DNA of 64,000 nucleotides from Scylla paramamosain (GCF_035594125.1 NC_087197.1:8788110-8852109), one strand, 5' to 3'; numbered from the stretch's first letter, positions 47,786 to 62,590 are shown. The notes: generated by a model not told the origin, from the letters alone. A program made the numbers and translations.

Positions 47786-48873
47786 TGTTTTGGGTAATGT
47801 TATTCCGTTTCTAAATAAAGGGTGTTTTACATGCGTTTTAGCGTTTTGGTATATAAGGAGCTCAAAAACACTTAGAAAAAACACTTGGTAAAAGTTGATT
47901 TTATTTCCATGTAATGTGATTGCCCTGCTTTTTAGTGCTTTATTGCCTATCATGCTAAAATATAAAAAAAACACTTAAAAGACACTTTTCTGGTAATGTC
48001 ATTTTTTTTCCCACATAAAGCTACTTTCACATAAAATTTGGGGTTTTGGTAACTAAGAATGTGAAAAACACTCAAAATACACGCATTTGGTAAGGTTGTT
48101 CTGTTTCTCAATTGATAGTGTTATTCAGGAGTTTCACCATTTTGGTATCTAAGTATCTTTTTGCGTTTTTTGTCTTGTGAGTCTTGAGAATCTATAAAAC
48201 ACTCATTATACACGTTTCTCGTAATGTCCTTTTGTTAACCAATAGAGAGAGCTTTCCATCCATTTTCGCGTTTTTTTTTGTAAATAAAAAGCTAATAAAA
48301 CACTTAAATTATACCATTTTGGTAATCTTATTCTATTTCTTTATATTGGTTTGCTTGCATCCGTTTTAGCGTTTTTCTACGTAAAACACGAAAAAGACAC
48401 GTTTAAAGTAATTTTTTTTTTTGGATTACCACATAGAATGACTTCAATATTATTTATTGTTTTGGTGACTAACATGCTCAAAAACACTAGAAACACAGGT
48501 TTCTCGTAAAGTCGTCTGATTTCTCCATATAATTGGGTTTGCATGTACTTCACGGTTTGGTACATAACAGTCCGAAAAAAAACCTAAAATTAACATTTTT
48601 GATTATGTTCTTTTTACACATAATTTCCCTGAATTTTGCCAGAATTTTGGCATCTCAGTACCTATGAAAAAGAATAACAAAAAAAAAAAAAACTATTTTT
48701 TTATTATTTCTTTTTTTTCTTTATAAAGAAGTTTTAGCTATTTGGTAATTATGGAACTAAAAAACAAGCATAATACACGTTTTTCGTAATGTCCTTTCGT
48801 TTCCCAGACATAGGGTTCTTAGTATGTATTTAAGTGTTTTGAGAGGTAACATGATCAAAAACACTCAAAATAT
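47786..48873 (+). repeat. Reference satellite unit with monomers A to J
   Basis: One clean unit of about 1.09 kb. The approximate monomers are A 47786-47880, B 47881-47985, C 47986-48082, D 48083-48213, E 48214-48315, F 48316-48400, G 48401-48497, H 48498-48593, I 48594-48779 and J 48780-48873. Most are 85-105 bp. D is about 130 bp, with an added GTTTTTTG-CTTGTG segment. I is about double length and holds an A-run and T-run/TTTA tract. Monomers share the start GGTAATGT, a central GCATG, a GTTTTGGTA motif and the CTCAAAAACACT end, showing that they derive from one ancestral monomer. Confidence 0.85.
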
Positions 48874-49619
48874 ATGTTTTTGGTAATGTTAATCTGTTTC
48901 TCCGTAAAGGGTGTTTTGCATGTGTTTTAGCGTTTTGGTATATAAGGAGTTAAAAAACACTTAAAGGCAAGTTCTTGGTAAAAGTTGGTTTTATTCCGTT
49001 GTAATGTGATTGCCCTCCTTTTTAGTGCTTTATTGCCTAACTCTATCAAAAACCCTCAAAAGACACTTTTCTGGTTATATCATTTTTTTTCCCACATAAA
49101 GCTTGTTTCGCATGCAATTTGGTGTTCTAGTAACTAAGAATGTGAAAAACACTCAAAATACACGCATTTAGAAATGTTATTCTGTTTCTTAATTAAGAGT
49201 GTTATTCAGGAGTTTCAGCATATTGTTATCTAAGAAACTTCATATACACTAGTTTTTGCGTTTTTTGCTTTGTGGTTCTTGTGAAACTACAAAATACTCA
49301 TTATACACGTTTCTAGTAATGTCCTTTTGTTTCCCAATATACAGTGCTTTGCATCTATTTTCGCGTTTTTTTTTTTTTGTTGGTTACAAGCTCAAAAATA
49401 CTTAAAATATATGTTTTTGGTAATGTTATTCTATTTCTTCATATTGGTCTGTTTGCATCAGTTTTAACGTTTTTTACGTAAAACACTAAAAAGACACGTT
49501 TTCAGTAATTTTGTTTTGAATTCCCATATAGAGTGATTTCCATATTATTTTTCATTTTGGTGCTTAACATGCTAAAAAACACTCAAAAGACAGTTTTCTT
49601 GTAAAGTCGTTTAATTTCC

Positions 49620-50118
49620 TCGTAGAAAAACGCTAAAACGGATGCAAACCAACGAATATGAAAAAAATAAAATAATATTACCAGAAAAGTATATTTTGTG
49701 TGTTTTTGAGCTTGTTACATAAAAAAAAAACGCAAAAATGGATGCAAAGCACTGTATATTAGGAAAAAAAATGGACATAACGAAAAACGTGTATAATGAG
49801 TGTTTTATAGTTTCACCAGAATCACAAGGCAAACAACGCAAAAACTCGTCTGTGTGGAGAAGTTTCTAAGATACCAAAATGCTGAAACTCATGAATAACA
49901 CTCTTAATCAACAAACAGAACAACCTTACTAAATGCGTGTATTTTGAGTGTTTTTTTACATTCTTAGTTACCACAACTCCAAATTCCATGCGAAACTAAC
50001 TTTATGTGGGAATAAAATAACATTACCAGAAAAGTGTCTGAGTGTTTTTGAGCGTGTTAGGCAATAAAGCACTAAAAAGCAGGGCTAAAAAGCAGAACTT
50101 GCCTTTTAGTGTTTTTGA
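49620..50118 (-). repeat. Inverted segment at the axis of palindrome II
   Basis: At 49620 monomer H (TTTAATTTCCT) is joined directly to reverse monomer F (CGTAGAAAAACGC), a flip point not used elsewhere. Minus monomers F, E, D, C and B follow to about 50118, then the standard ...TTTTTGACG then CGCATTTAG junction starts the next + module. Confidence 0.82.
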
Positions 50119-50594
50119 CGCGCATTTAGTAAGGTTGTTCTGTTTCTCAATTAAGAGTGTTATTCATGAGTTTAAGCATTTTAGTATCTTGGAAGCTTTT
50201 CCATACATACGAGATTTTGCGTTTTTTGGCTTGTGGTTTTTTTGAACTATAAAACATTCATTATACACTTTTCTCGCAATGTCCCTTTGTTTCCCAATAT
50301 AGAGTGTTTTGTATCAATTTTGTGTTTTTTTGTATGTAACAAGCTCAAAAACACTCAAAATATATATTTTTGGTAATGTTTTTTTCTGCTTCTTGATATT
50401 GGTTGGTTTGCATCAGTTTTAGCGTTTTTCTACGTAAAAGACTAAGAAGACAAGTTTTCAGTAATTTTCTTTTGGATTCCCACATAGAGAGAGTTCCTTA
50501 TTATTTATCGTTTTGGTGCCTAACATGCTGAAAAACACTCAAAAGACAGATTTCTGGTAAGGTCTCTTATTTCCTCATATGCGAGGCCTTGCAT
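50119..50594 (+). repeat. Inverted satellite module 7 (plus within a minus block)
   Basis: It shows the standard module junctions: CGCATTTAGTAAGG on the left, and GCGAGGCCTTGCA then TGTCTTTTGAGTG on the right. It lies almost exactly on the calculated axis of palindrome II (about 50390). Confidence 0.83.
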
Positions 50595-53500
50595 GTCTTT
50601 TGAGTGTTTTTGAGCGTGTTACGCAATAAAGCACTAAAATCACATTACATGGAAATACTCGTAAAACCAAATTTTACCAAGAACTTGCCTTTAAGTGTTT
50701 TTGAGCTCCTTACATACCAAAACGCTAAAACGCCTGCAAAATACATTTTATGGAGAAACAGAATAATATTACCAAATACATGTATTTTGAGTGTTTTTGA
50801 TCATATAATCTATAAAAACACTTAAATACATGCAAAGAACCTTATATTTGGGAAACGAAAGGACATTACCAGAAACGTGTGTTATGAGTGTTTTTTAAGT
50901 TCCTTCAATACCTAAAAGCTAAAACCCACAAATAACACTCTTTATTTAGAAAAAAAATAATAAACAAAAATAAAAAAATGGGATTTTTTTTTTTTTTTTT
51001 TGTTACTAATCCTTATAGGTACCGAGATGCGAAAATTCTGCCAAAATTCAGGGTATTTATGTAGAAAGAAGAAAATTACCAAAAAAGTTAATTACAGCTT
51101 TTTTTTTCGGATTAAGTACCAAACCCTAAAGTGCATGCAAAGACACCTATATAGGGAAGTTAAACGACTTGATCAGAAACCTGTCTTTTCAGTGTTTTTC
51201 AGCATGTTAGGCACCAACACCATAAATAATATGGAAGTCAGTCAATATGTGAATCCAAAACAAAATTACTGAAAACGTGTCTTTTCAGTGTTTTACGTAG
51301 AAAAACACTAAAGCGGATGCAAACCAACCTATATGAAGAAATAGAATAACATTACTAAAAAGATATATTTTGAGTGTTTTTGAGCTTGTTACCTACAAAA
51401 AATGCAAAAATGGATGTAAAGCACTCTATATTAGGAAACAAAAGGACTTTACGAGAAACGTGTATAATGAGTGTTTTATAGTTTTAAAACAACCACAAGG
51501 CAATAAACACAAAAACTCGTGTATATAGAGAAATTTCTTACAAACCGAAATGATGAAATGCATGAATAACACTTTTAATCAATAAACAGAACTACCTTAC
51601 CATATTTTGAGTGTTTTTCACATTCTTAGTTACGAAAATGCCAAATTACATGCGAAACTACCTTCATGTGGGAAAAAAAAATGACATTTCCAAAAAAGTG
51701 TATTTTTAGTGTTTTTGAGCGTGATATGCAACAATGCCCTAAAAAGCAGAACAATCACATTACATGGGAATAAAACCAGCTTTTACGAAGAACTTGCCTT
51801 TAAGTGTTTTTTAACTCCTTACATACTAAATCTCTAAAACGTATGGAAAACAGACTTTATCGAGAAACAGAATAACATTACCAAAAACATGTATTTTGAG
51901 TGTTTTTGATATTGCAACCTATAAAAACGCTTAAATACATGTAAAGGACCCTATGTTTGTATAACAAAAGGACGTTACGAAAATCGTGTATTATGAGTGT
52001 TTTTAAGTTACTTAAGTGCCAAAAAGCTAAAACCCACAAATAACACTCTTTATAGAGAGATTTTTTTTTTGTTATTCATCTTCATAGTTACCGAGATGCC
52101 AAAATTCTGGCAAAATTCATGGAAATTTTGTAAAAAAAAAAAAAAATTAGCTTTTTTTCGGAGTTATGTACAAACCCTGAAGTGTATGCAAATCCACCTA
52201 TATGGGAAATTACAAGACTTTACCAGAAACCTGTCTTTTGAGTGTTTTTCAGCAATATCAACAATATTACTGAAAACGTGTTTTTTCAGTGATTTACGTA
52301 GAAAAACGCTAAAACGGATGTAAACCAACCAATATGAAGAAATAGAATAACATTACCAAAAAGATATATTTTTATGTGTTTTTGAGCTTGTTACCTACAA
52401 AAAATGAAAAAATGGATGGAAAGCACTTTATATTGGCAAAGAAAAGGACATTACGAGAAACGTGTATGAGTGTTTTATAGTTTGACAAGAACCAGAAGGA
52501 AAAAAACTCAAAAACTCGTGTAAAATAAAGAAGTTTCTTACATACCAAAAAACTGAAACTCATGAATAACACTTTTAATTTTGAAACAGAAATACCTTAC
52601 CAAATGTGTGTATTAGAAAAGTTTCTTACATACCAAAATGCTGGAACTTATGAATAATATTTTTAATTAAGAAATAGAACAACATTGCACTATGTCTGTG
52701 TTTTGAGTTTTTTTTTTCACATTCTTAGTTACCAAAACCCCAAATTTCATGCAAAACTAGCCTTATGTAAGAAAAAAAATGATATTACAAGAAAAGTGTT
52801 TTTTGAGTGTTTTTGAGCGTGTTAGGCAATAAAGCACTAAAAAGCAGGGTAATCACATTACATGGGAATAAAAACAACTTTTACCAAGAACTTGCCTTTA
52901 AGTGTTTTTGAGCTCATTACATACCAAAACGCTAAAACGCATGCAAAACACCTTTTATGGAGAAAGAGAATAAAATTACCAAAAACATATATTTTGAGTG
53001 TTTAGATTATGTTATCTATAAAAATGTTTAAATACATACAAAGAACCTTATGTTTGCGAAACGAAATGACATTACGAGAAATGTGTATTATAAGTGTTTT
53101 TAATTTCCTTAAGTACCAAAAAATTAAAACCCACAAATAACACTCTTTATTTCAAAAAAAAAAAAAAAAGTAAGAAAATAAAAAAAATAGGATTTTTTTT
53201 TTTTATTCATCTTCAGAGGTACTCAGATTCCAAAATTCTGGGAAAATTCAGGGCTATTATATGATAAAAGAAAATTATCAAAAAAGTTAATTTTAGCTTT
53301 TTTTTCGGACTGTTATATACCAAACCCTAAAGTGCATCCAAGGACTCCTATATGAGGAAAATAAACGACCTTACAAGAAATCTGTTTTTTGAGTGTTTTT
53401 CAGCATGTTAGGCACCACAACGATAAATAATAAGGAACTCACTCTATATGAGAATCCAAAACAAAATTGCTGAAAACGTGTCTTTTCAGTGTTTTACGTA

Positions 53501-54564
53501 GAAAAACACTGAAACGGATGCAAACAAACCAATATCAAGAAATAGAAAAACATTACCAAAAAGGTATATTTTGAGTGTTTTTTGAGCATGTTACCTACAA
53601 AAAAACGGGAAAATTGATGCAAAGCACTCTATATAAGAAAAGAAAAGGACTTTGCAAGAAAAGTGTATAATGAGTTTTTTATAGTTCAAACGAACCAAAA
53701 GGCTAAAAACACAAAAACTCGTGTATATGGAGAATGTTCCTAGATACCAAAATGCTGAAACTCATGAATAAAACTCTTAATTGAGAAACATAACAACCTT
53801 ACTAAATGCGTGTATTTTGCGAGCTTTTCACATTCATAGTTATCAAAACCACAAATTGCATGCGGAACCACCTTTATGTGAGGAAAAAAATGACATTACC
53901 AGAAAAGTGTCTTTTAAGTGTTTTTGAGCGTGATAGGCAATAAAGCACTAAAACGCACGGCAATCATATTACATTGGAATGAAATCAATTTATACCAAAA
54001 AACTTGCTTTTAAGTATTTTAGAGCTCTTTATATGACAAACTGCTAAAAGGCATGCAAAACAAACTTTATGGAGAAACAGAAAAACATTACCAAAAACAT
54101 ATATTTTGAGCGTTTTTTGATCATGTTACCTATAAAAACGTTTAAATACATGCAAAGAACATTATGTTTGGGAAACAAAAGGACTTTACGAGAAACGTGT
54201 ATTATGAGTGTTTTTTAAGTTCCTTCAGTACCAAAAAGCTAATACCCACAAATAACTTTCTTTATTTAGAAAATAAAAAAAATATATATATAAAAAATAG
54301 GATTTTTTTTTTTTTTTGTTATTCATCTTCATAGTACCGATATGCCGAAATTCTGGGAAATTTCAGGGCAATCGTATGATAAAAGAATATTATCAAAAAA
54401 GTTAATTTCAGCTTCTTTTATTTTTCAAACTGTTATGTACCAAACCCTAAAGTGCATGCAAAGCCTTCTATATGAAGAAATTTAACGAACTTACCAGAAA
54501 TCTGTGTTTTGAGTGTTTTTTAGCATGTTAAGCACCAAAACGATAAATAATAAGGAACTCACCT

Positions 54565-54600
54565 CTATATGGGAATCCATATATATATATATGGGAATCC
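54565..54600 (-). repeat. Mirror copy of the TATATA duplication
   Basis: CTATATGGGAATCC and ATGGGAATCC flank a TA run. This is the reverse complement of 46185-46220, with coordinates summing to about 100785. Confidence 0.9.
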
Positions 54601-57600
54601 AAAGTTACTGAAAACGTGTCTTCTCAGTGTTTTACGTAGAAAAACACTAAAACGGATGGAAAGCAAGCAATATCAAGGAATAGAAAAACGTTACTAAAAG
54701 GTATATTTTGAGTTTTTTTGAGCTTATTACCTACAAAAAACGCGAAAATTGATGCAAAGCACTCTATATTGGTAAGCAAAAGGACATTGCAAGAAAAGTG
54801 AATAATGATTGTTTTATAGTTCAAAAGAACCACAAGGCAAAAAACGCAAAATCTCGTGTATATGGAGAGGTTTCCTAGATACAAAAATGCTAAAACTCAT
54901 GTATAACACTCCTAATTGAGAAACAGAACAACCTTAATAAATGCGTGTATTTTGAGTGCTTTTCACATTCTAAGTTACCAAAACCCCAGATTGCATGGGA
55001 AAATAGATTTGTGGGAAAAAAAATGACTTTACCAGAAAAATGTCTTTTAAGTGTTTTTGAGCGTGATAGGCAATAAAGCACTAAAAAAGAGGGCAATCAC
55101 ATTATATTGGAGGAAAACGAATTTTTACCAAGAACTTACATTTAAGTGTTTTTGAGCTCCTTATATACCAAAACATTAAAACGCCTGCAAAACACTCTTT
55201 ATGGCGAAACAGAATAATATTACCAAAAACATATATTTTGAGTGTATTTGATTATGTTACCAATGAAAACGTTTAAATACATGCAAAGAACACTATTTTT
55301 GGGAAACTAAAGGAGATTACGAGAAACGTGTATTATGAGTGTTTTTAACTTGATTAATTATTAAAAAGCTAAAAGCCACAAATAACACTCTTTATTGAGA
55401 AACAATAAATAAATAAAAAAAAAAATACGATTTTTTTTTCTCATTCATCTTCACTGGTACCGAGATACCAAAATTCGGGCAAAATTCAAGAAATTATGTG
55501 AAATAAGAACATTATCAAAAAAGTTAAATTTAGCTTTTTTTTCGGACTATTATGTACCAAACCCATAAAGTGCATGCAAAGCCACCTATATGGAGAAATT
55601 AAACGTTTTTGCCAGAAAACGGTCTTATGAGTGTTTTACAGCATCTTAGGAACCAACACGATAAATAACATGGAAGTCAATCTTTATGGGAATCCAAAAC
55701 AATATTACTAAAAACATGTCTTTTCGGTGTTTTACATAGAAAAACGCTAAAATGGATGCAAACCAACCAATATGAAGGAATAAAATAACGTTACCAAAAG
55801 GGTATATTTTGAGTGTTTTTGAAATTGTTACCTATAAAAAACGCGAAAATAGATGGAAAGCCTCTATATTGGGAAGCAAAAGGACATTACCAGAAACGTG
55901 TATAATGTGTGTTTTATAATTTCACTACAAGGCAAAAAACGCAAAAACTCGTGTATATAGAGAAGTTTCTTACATTCCAAAATGCTGAAACTCTGGAACA
56001 ACACTTTCAATTGAGAAACAGAACAATCTTACTAAATGCGTGTATTTTAAGTGCTTTTCACATCATTAGTTAGCAAAACCCCAAATTGCATGCGAAACCA
56101 GCTTTATGTGGGAAAAAATAACATTACCAGAAAAATGTCTTTTGAGTGTTTTTGAGCGTTTTAGGTAATAAAGCACTAAAAAGCAGGGCAATCACATTAC
56201 ATTGAAATAAAACCAATTTTTAACAATAACTTGCCTTTAAGTGTATTTAAGCTCCTTATATACCAAAACACTAAAATGCATGCAAAATACACTTCATGGT
56301 GAAACAGAATAACATTACCAAAAACATGTATTTTGAGTGTTTTTGATCATGTTACCAATAAAGACGCTTAAATACATGCAAAGAACCCTATTTTTGGGAA
56401 ACAAAAGGGCATTACGAGAAACGTGTATTATGAGTGTTTTTAAGTTCATTAAGTACGAAAAAGCTAAAAGCCACAAATTACACTCTTTATTGAGAAAAAT
56501 TCATGAATAAATAAAAAAATACGATATTTTTTTTCATTCTTATTCATCTCCACAGGTAAGGAGGTGCCAAAATTCGGGCAAAGTTCAAGAAATTATATAA
56601 AATAAGAGCATTATCAAAAAAGTTACATTTAGCTTTTTTTTTTGGACTGTTATGTATCAAACCCCTAAATTGCATGCAAAGCCACCTATATGGGGAAATT
56701 AAACGTCTTTGCCAGAAAACTGTCTTATGAGGGTTTTTCAGCATGTTAGGAACCAACACGATAAAACCCAAGGAAGTCAATCTATATGGGAATCCAAAAC
56801 AAAATTAATGAAAACGTGTCTTTTTGGTGTTTTACGTAGAAAACGCTAAAACGGATGGAAACCAACCAAAATGTATTTTTTGAGTGTTTTTGAAATTGTT
56901 ACCTACAAGAAACGCGAAAATGGATGGAAAGCACTCTATATTGGGAGGTAAAAGGCACCAAAAAGTGTGTTAGGCACCAAAACGATAAATAATATGAAAG
57001 TCACTCTATATAGAAATCCAAAACAAAATTACTGGAAACGTGTCTTTTAAAAGATTTACGTAGAAAAACGCTAAAACGGATGCAAACCAACCAATATGAA
57101 GAAATAGAATAACATTACCAAAAAGGTCTATTTTGAGTGTTTTTGAGCTTGTTACCTAGAAAAAAACGGGAAAATTGATGGAAAGCACTCTAAATTAGAA
57201 AACAAAAGGACTTTGCAAGAAAAGTGTATAATGAGTTTTTTATTGTTCAAACAAACCAAAAGGCAAAAAACACAAAAACTCGTGGATCTGGAGTAGGTTC
57301 CTAGATACCAAAATGCTGAAACTCATAAATAACACTCTTTATTGAGAAACAGAACAACCTTACTAAATGCGTGTATTTTGAGTGCTTTTCACATTCTTAG
57401 TTACCAAAAATCCCAAATTCCATGCAAAACCATCTTTATGTGAGAAAAAAATGACTACCAGAAAAGTGTCTTTTAAGTGTTTTTAAGCGTGAGAGGCAAT
57501 AAAACACTAAAAAGCAGGGCAATTATATTACATTGGAATAACACCAATTTATACCAAAAACTTGCCTTTAAGTGTTTTTGAGCTCCTTATAAAACAAACC

Positions 57601-60028
57601 GCTAAAACGCATGCAAAACAAACTTTATGGAGAAACAGAATAACATTACCAAAAACATGTATTTTGAGTGTTTTTGATCATGTTAGCTATAAAAATGCTT
57701 AAATACATGCAAAGAACATTATGTTTGGGAAACAAAAGGACATTACGAGAAACGTGTATTATGAGTGTTAAGTTCCTTAAGTACCAAAAAGCTAAAATTC
57801 ACAAATAACACTCTTTATTTAGAAAATAAAACAAAAATAAGAATTTTTTTTTTTTCCTTATTCATCTTCATAGTACCGAGAGGACAAATTTTTGGGAAAA
57901 TTCAGGGCAATCATATGATAATAGAATATTAACAAAAAAGTTAATTACAGTTTTTTTTTCGGACTGTTATGTACCAAACCCTAAAGTGCATGCAAAGCCT
58001 CCTATATGAGGAAATTAAACGACCTTATCAGAAATCTGTGTTTTAAGTGTTTTTTTTTAGTATTTTAGGCACCAAAACGATAAATAATTAGGAACTCACT
58101 GTATATAGGAATCCAAAAGAAAGTGACTGAAAACGTGTCTTCTCAGTGTTTTACTTAGAAAAACGATAAAACAGATGCAAAGCAACCAATATCAAGAAAT
58201 AGAAAAACGTTACTAAAAAGTTATATTTTGAGTGTTTTTGACCTATAAAGTGTGTTTTGTTACCTATAAAAAACTCGAAAATTGATGCAAAGCACTCTAT
58301 ATTGGGAAACAAAAGGACATTGCAAGAAAAGTGTATAATGAGTGTTTTATAGTTCAAAAGAACCACAAGGCAAAAAACGGAAAATCTCGTGTATATGGAG
58401 AGGTTTCCTAGATACAAAAATGCTAAACTCATGTATAACACTCCTAATTGAGAAAAAGAACAACCTTAATAAATGCGTGTATTTTGAATGCTTTTCACAT
58501 TCTTAATTACCAAAACCTCAAATTTAATGCGAAAATAGATTTGTGGGAAAAAAAAAATGACTGTACCAGAAAAGCGTCTATTGAGTATTTTGACCGTGAT
58601 AGGCAATAAAGCACTAAAAAGGAAGGGAATCCCATTACATTGGAGGAAAACAAATTTTTACCAAGAACTTGCCTTTAAGTGTTTTTGAGCTCCTAAAAGG
58701 CATGCAAAACACTTTTTATGGTGAAAAAGAATATTATTACCAAAAACATGTTTTTTGAGTGTTTTTGATCATGTTACAAATGAAAACGCTTAAATACATG
58801 CAAAGAACACTTTTTTTGGGAAACGAAAGGAGATTACGAGAAATGTGTATTATGAGTATTTTTAAGTTTATTAATTACTAAAAAGCTAAAATCCACAAAT
58901 AACACTCTTTATTGAGAAACAATAAATCAATAAAAACTCATTTTTTTTCTTTCTTATTCATCTTCACAGGTACCAAGATGCAAAAATTTGGGCAAAATTC
59001 AGGAAATTATGTGAAATAAGAACATTATAAAAAAAGTTAAATTTAGCTTTTTTTTCGGACTGTTATGTACCAAACCCCTAAAGTGCATGCAAAGCCAACT
59101 GTATAAGGAAATTAAACGTCTTTGCCAGAAAACGGTCTTATGAGTGTTTTTCAGCATCTTAGGAACCAACACGATAAATAACATGGGGGTCAATCTATAT
59201 GGGAATCCGAAACAAAATTACTGAAAACGTGTCTTTTCGGTGTTTTACGTAGAAAAACGATAAAAAGAATGCAAACCAACCAAAATGAAGAAATAGAATA
59301 ATATTACCAAGAAGGTATATTTTGAGTGTTTTTGAAATTGTTACCTACAAAAAACGCGAAAATAGATGGAAAGCACTCTATATAGGGAAGCCAAAGGCAC
59401 ACAAAAGCATGTTATGTACCAAAACGATAAATAGTATGAAAGTCACTCTATATGGAAATTCAAAACAAAATTACTGGAAACATGTCTTTTAAAAAATTTA
59501 CGTAAAAAACGCTAAAACGCATGCAAACTAACCAATATGAAGAAATAGAATAACATTACCAAAAAACTATATTTTGTCTGTTCTTGAGCTTGTTATATAA
59601 AAAGAAATACGCGAAAATGGGTGCAAAGCACTCTATATAAGGAAAAGAAAGGACATAACGAGAAACGTGTATAATGAGTGTTTTATAGTCTCACTAGAAT
59701 CATAAGAAAAAAAACGCAAAAACTCGACTGTATGGAGAGGTTTCTTTTATACCAAAATAATGAAACTCATGAATAACACTCTTAATCAAGAAACAGAACA
59801 ACGTTTCTAAATGCGTGAATTTTGAGTGTTTTTTTTTACATTGTTAGTTATCAAAATCACAAATTCCATGCGAAACTAGCTTTATGTGGGAAAAAAATGA
59901 CATTACCAGAAAAGTGTCTTTGAATGTTTTTGAGCGTGTTAGGCAATAAAGCACTAAAAAGCAGGGCAATCACAATACATGGGAATAAAACCAACTTTTA
60001 CGAAGAATTTGCCTTTTAGTGTTTTTGA

Positions 60029-60485
60029 CACGCATTTAGTAAGGTTGCTCTGTTTCTCAATTAAGAGTGTTATTCATGAGTTTCAGCATATTCACGAGTT
60101 TTTGCGTTTTTTGCCTTGTGTTTTTTTTTTTAACTATAAAAACATTCATTATACACTTTTCTCGCAATGTCCCTTTGTTTCCAAATATAGGGTGCTTTGT
60201 ATCAATATTTTGAGCTTTTTTTTGTAGGTAACAAGCTCAAAAACACTCAAAATATACATTTTTGGTAATGTTTTTCTGCTTCTTGATATTGGTTGGTTTG
60301 CATCAGTTTTAGCGTTTTTCTACGTAAAACACTGAGAAGACACATTTTCAGTAGTTTTCTTTTAGATTCCCACATAGAGTGAGTCCCTTATTATTTATCG
60401 TTTTGGTGCCTAATATGCAGAAAAACACTCAAAAGACAGATTTCTGGTAAGGTCTCTTATTTCCTCATATGGGACACTTTGCATG
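60029..60485 (+). repeat. Inverted satellite module 8 (plus within a minus block)
   Basis: It has the standard junctions (TTTTTGACA then CGCATTTAG; CACTTTGCA then TGTCTTTTCAGTG). It is the palindromic partner of 41877-42328. Confidence 0.83.
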
Positions 60486-62590
60486 TCTTTTCAGTGATTT
60501 TGAGCGTGTAACGCAATAAAGCACTAAAAGTCAGGGCAATCTCATTACATGGGAATAAAACCAAATTTTACCAAGAACTTGCCTTTAAGTGTTTTTGAGC
60601 TCCTTACATACCAAAACGCTAAAACACATGCAAAATACATTTTATGGAGAAACAGAATTACATTACCAAATACATGTATTTTCATTGTTTTTGATCATGT
60701 TATCTATAAAAACGCTTAAATACATGCAAAGAACCTTATGTTTGGGGAACGAAAGAACATTACGAGAAACGTGTATTATGGGTGATTTTTAAGTTCCTTC
60801 AGTACCAAAAAGCTAAAACCCACAAATAACACTCTTTAGAAAAAAAAAAATATAATGAATAAAAAAATAATACAATGGGATTTTTTTTTTTTGTTATTCA
60901 TCTTCATAGGTACCGAGATGCGAAAATTCTGCCAAAATTCAGGGAATTTATGTGGAAAAAAGAACATTATCATATAAGTTAATTATAGCTTTTTTTTTGG
61001 ATTGTTATGTACCAAACCCTAAAAAGCATGCAAAGCATGCTATACTATACCAGAAACCTGTCTTTTCATTGTTTTTCAGCATGTTAGGCACCAAAACGAT
61101 AAATCATTTGGAAGTCAGTCAATATATGAATCCAAAAGAAAATTACTGAAAACGTGTCTTTTCAGTGTTTTACGTAGAAAAACGCTAAAGAAGATACAAA
61201 CCATCCTATATGAAGAAATAGAATAACATTACCAAAAAGATATATTTTGAGAGTTTTTGAGCTTGTTACAAAAAATGCAAAAATGGATGTAAAGCACTCT
61301 ATATTAGGAAACAAAAGGACATTACGAGGAACGTGTATAATGAGTGTTTTAAAGGAACCACAAGGCAATAAACGCAAAAACTCGTATATATAGGGAAATT
61401 TCTTACATACCAAAATGAATAAATGAATAACACTTTTAATAGATAAACAGAACTACCTTACCAAATTGTGTATTTTCAGTGTTTTTCCCATCGTTAGTTA
61501 CGAAAATGCCAAATTACATGCGAAACTAGCTTCATGTGAGAAAAAAAATGATATTACCAGAAAAGTGTCTTTTGAGTGTTTTTCAGCGTGATATGGAACA
61601 AAGCACTAAAAATAAGAACGATCATATTACATGGGAATAAAACCAACTTTTACGAAGAATTTTTTAACCCCTTATATACCAAACCGCTAAAACGCATGGA
61701 AAACAAACTTTATGGAGAAACAGAATAACATATACCAAAAACATGTATTTTTAGTGTTTTTGATCATGTTATCTTTAAAAACGCTGAAGTACATGCAAAG
61801 AACATTATGTTTGGGAAACAAAAGGACATTACGAGAAGCGTCTATTATGAGTGTTTTTTTTAGTTCCTTAAGTACCAAAAAGCTAAAACACACAAATAAC
61901 ACTGTTTATTAAAAAAAAAAAAATTAAAAAAATAAATAAAAAATAAAAAAAATATATTTTTTTTTTTATTCATCTTCAAAGGTGCCAAATGCCAAAATTC
62001 CAGAAATGGAATGCCAGAGATGCCAAAATTCTGGAAAAATTCAGGGCAATTATGTGATAAAAGAATATTATCAAAAAAAGTTAATTTTAGCTTTTTTTTT
62101 TCGGACTGTTATATACCAAACCCTAAAGTGCATGCAAAATTAAACGACCTTACCAGAAATCTGTGTTTTTAGTGTTTTTTAGCATGTTGGGCACAAAAAC
62201 GATAAATAATAAGGAACTCACTCTATATGGGAATCCAAAACAAAGTTACTGAAAACGTGTCTTCTCAGTGTTTTACGTAAAAACACGTTAAAACGGATGG
62301 AAACCAACCAATATCAAGAAATAGAAAAACGTTACCAAAAAGGTATATTTTGAGTGTTTTTGAGCTTTTTACCTACAAAAAACGCAGAAATTGATGCAAA
62401 ACACTCTATATTGGGAAAGAAAAGGACATTGCAAGAAAAGTGTATAATAAGTGTTTTATAGTTAAAAAAAAAACACAAGGCAAAAAACGCAAAAACTCGT
62501 GTATATGGAGAAACATCCTAAATACTAAAATGCTGAAACTCATGAATAACACTCTTAATTAAGAAACAGAACAACCTTACTAAATGCGTG

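Larger units (their letters stand above)
44064..49619 (+). repeat. Satellite block 5b, plus orientation
   Basis: The satellite resumes with GACGTTTAATTTCCCC (monomer H) and runs as regular + units to the flip at 49619. The stretch 44064-46870 closely resembles 17040-19700 (offset about 27.1 kb) and, inverted, 53920-56716. The units from 46870 to 49619 are more typical of the family consensus. Open frames are chance frames. Confidence 0.9.
50595..62590 (-). repeat. Satellite block 6, minus orientation
   Basis: Reverse-complement units run throughout, broken by one + module at 60029-60485. The stretch from 53920 onward mirrors the left arm of palindrome II. Monomers are fused near 56870 and 56960, and a unit near 57120-58240 has no counterpart at the mirrored place on the left. 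A piece of monomer E near 58245-58265 carries a small internal duplication. No gene is supported. Confidence 0.9.
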
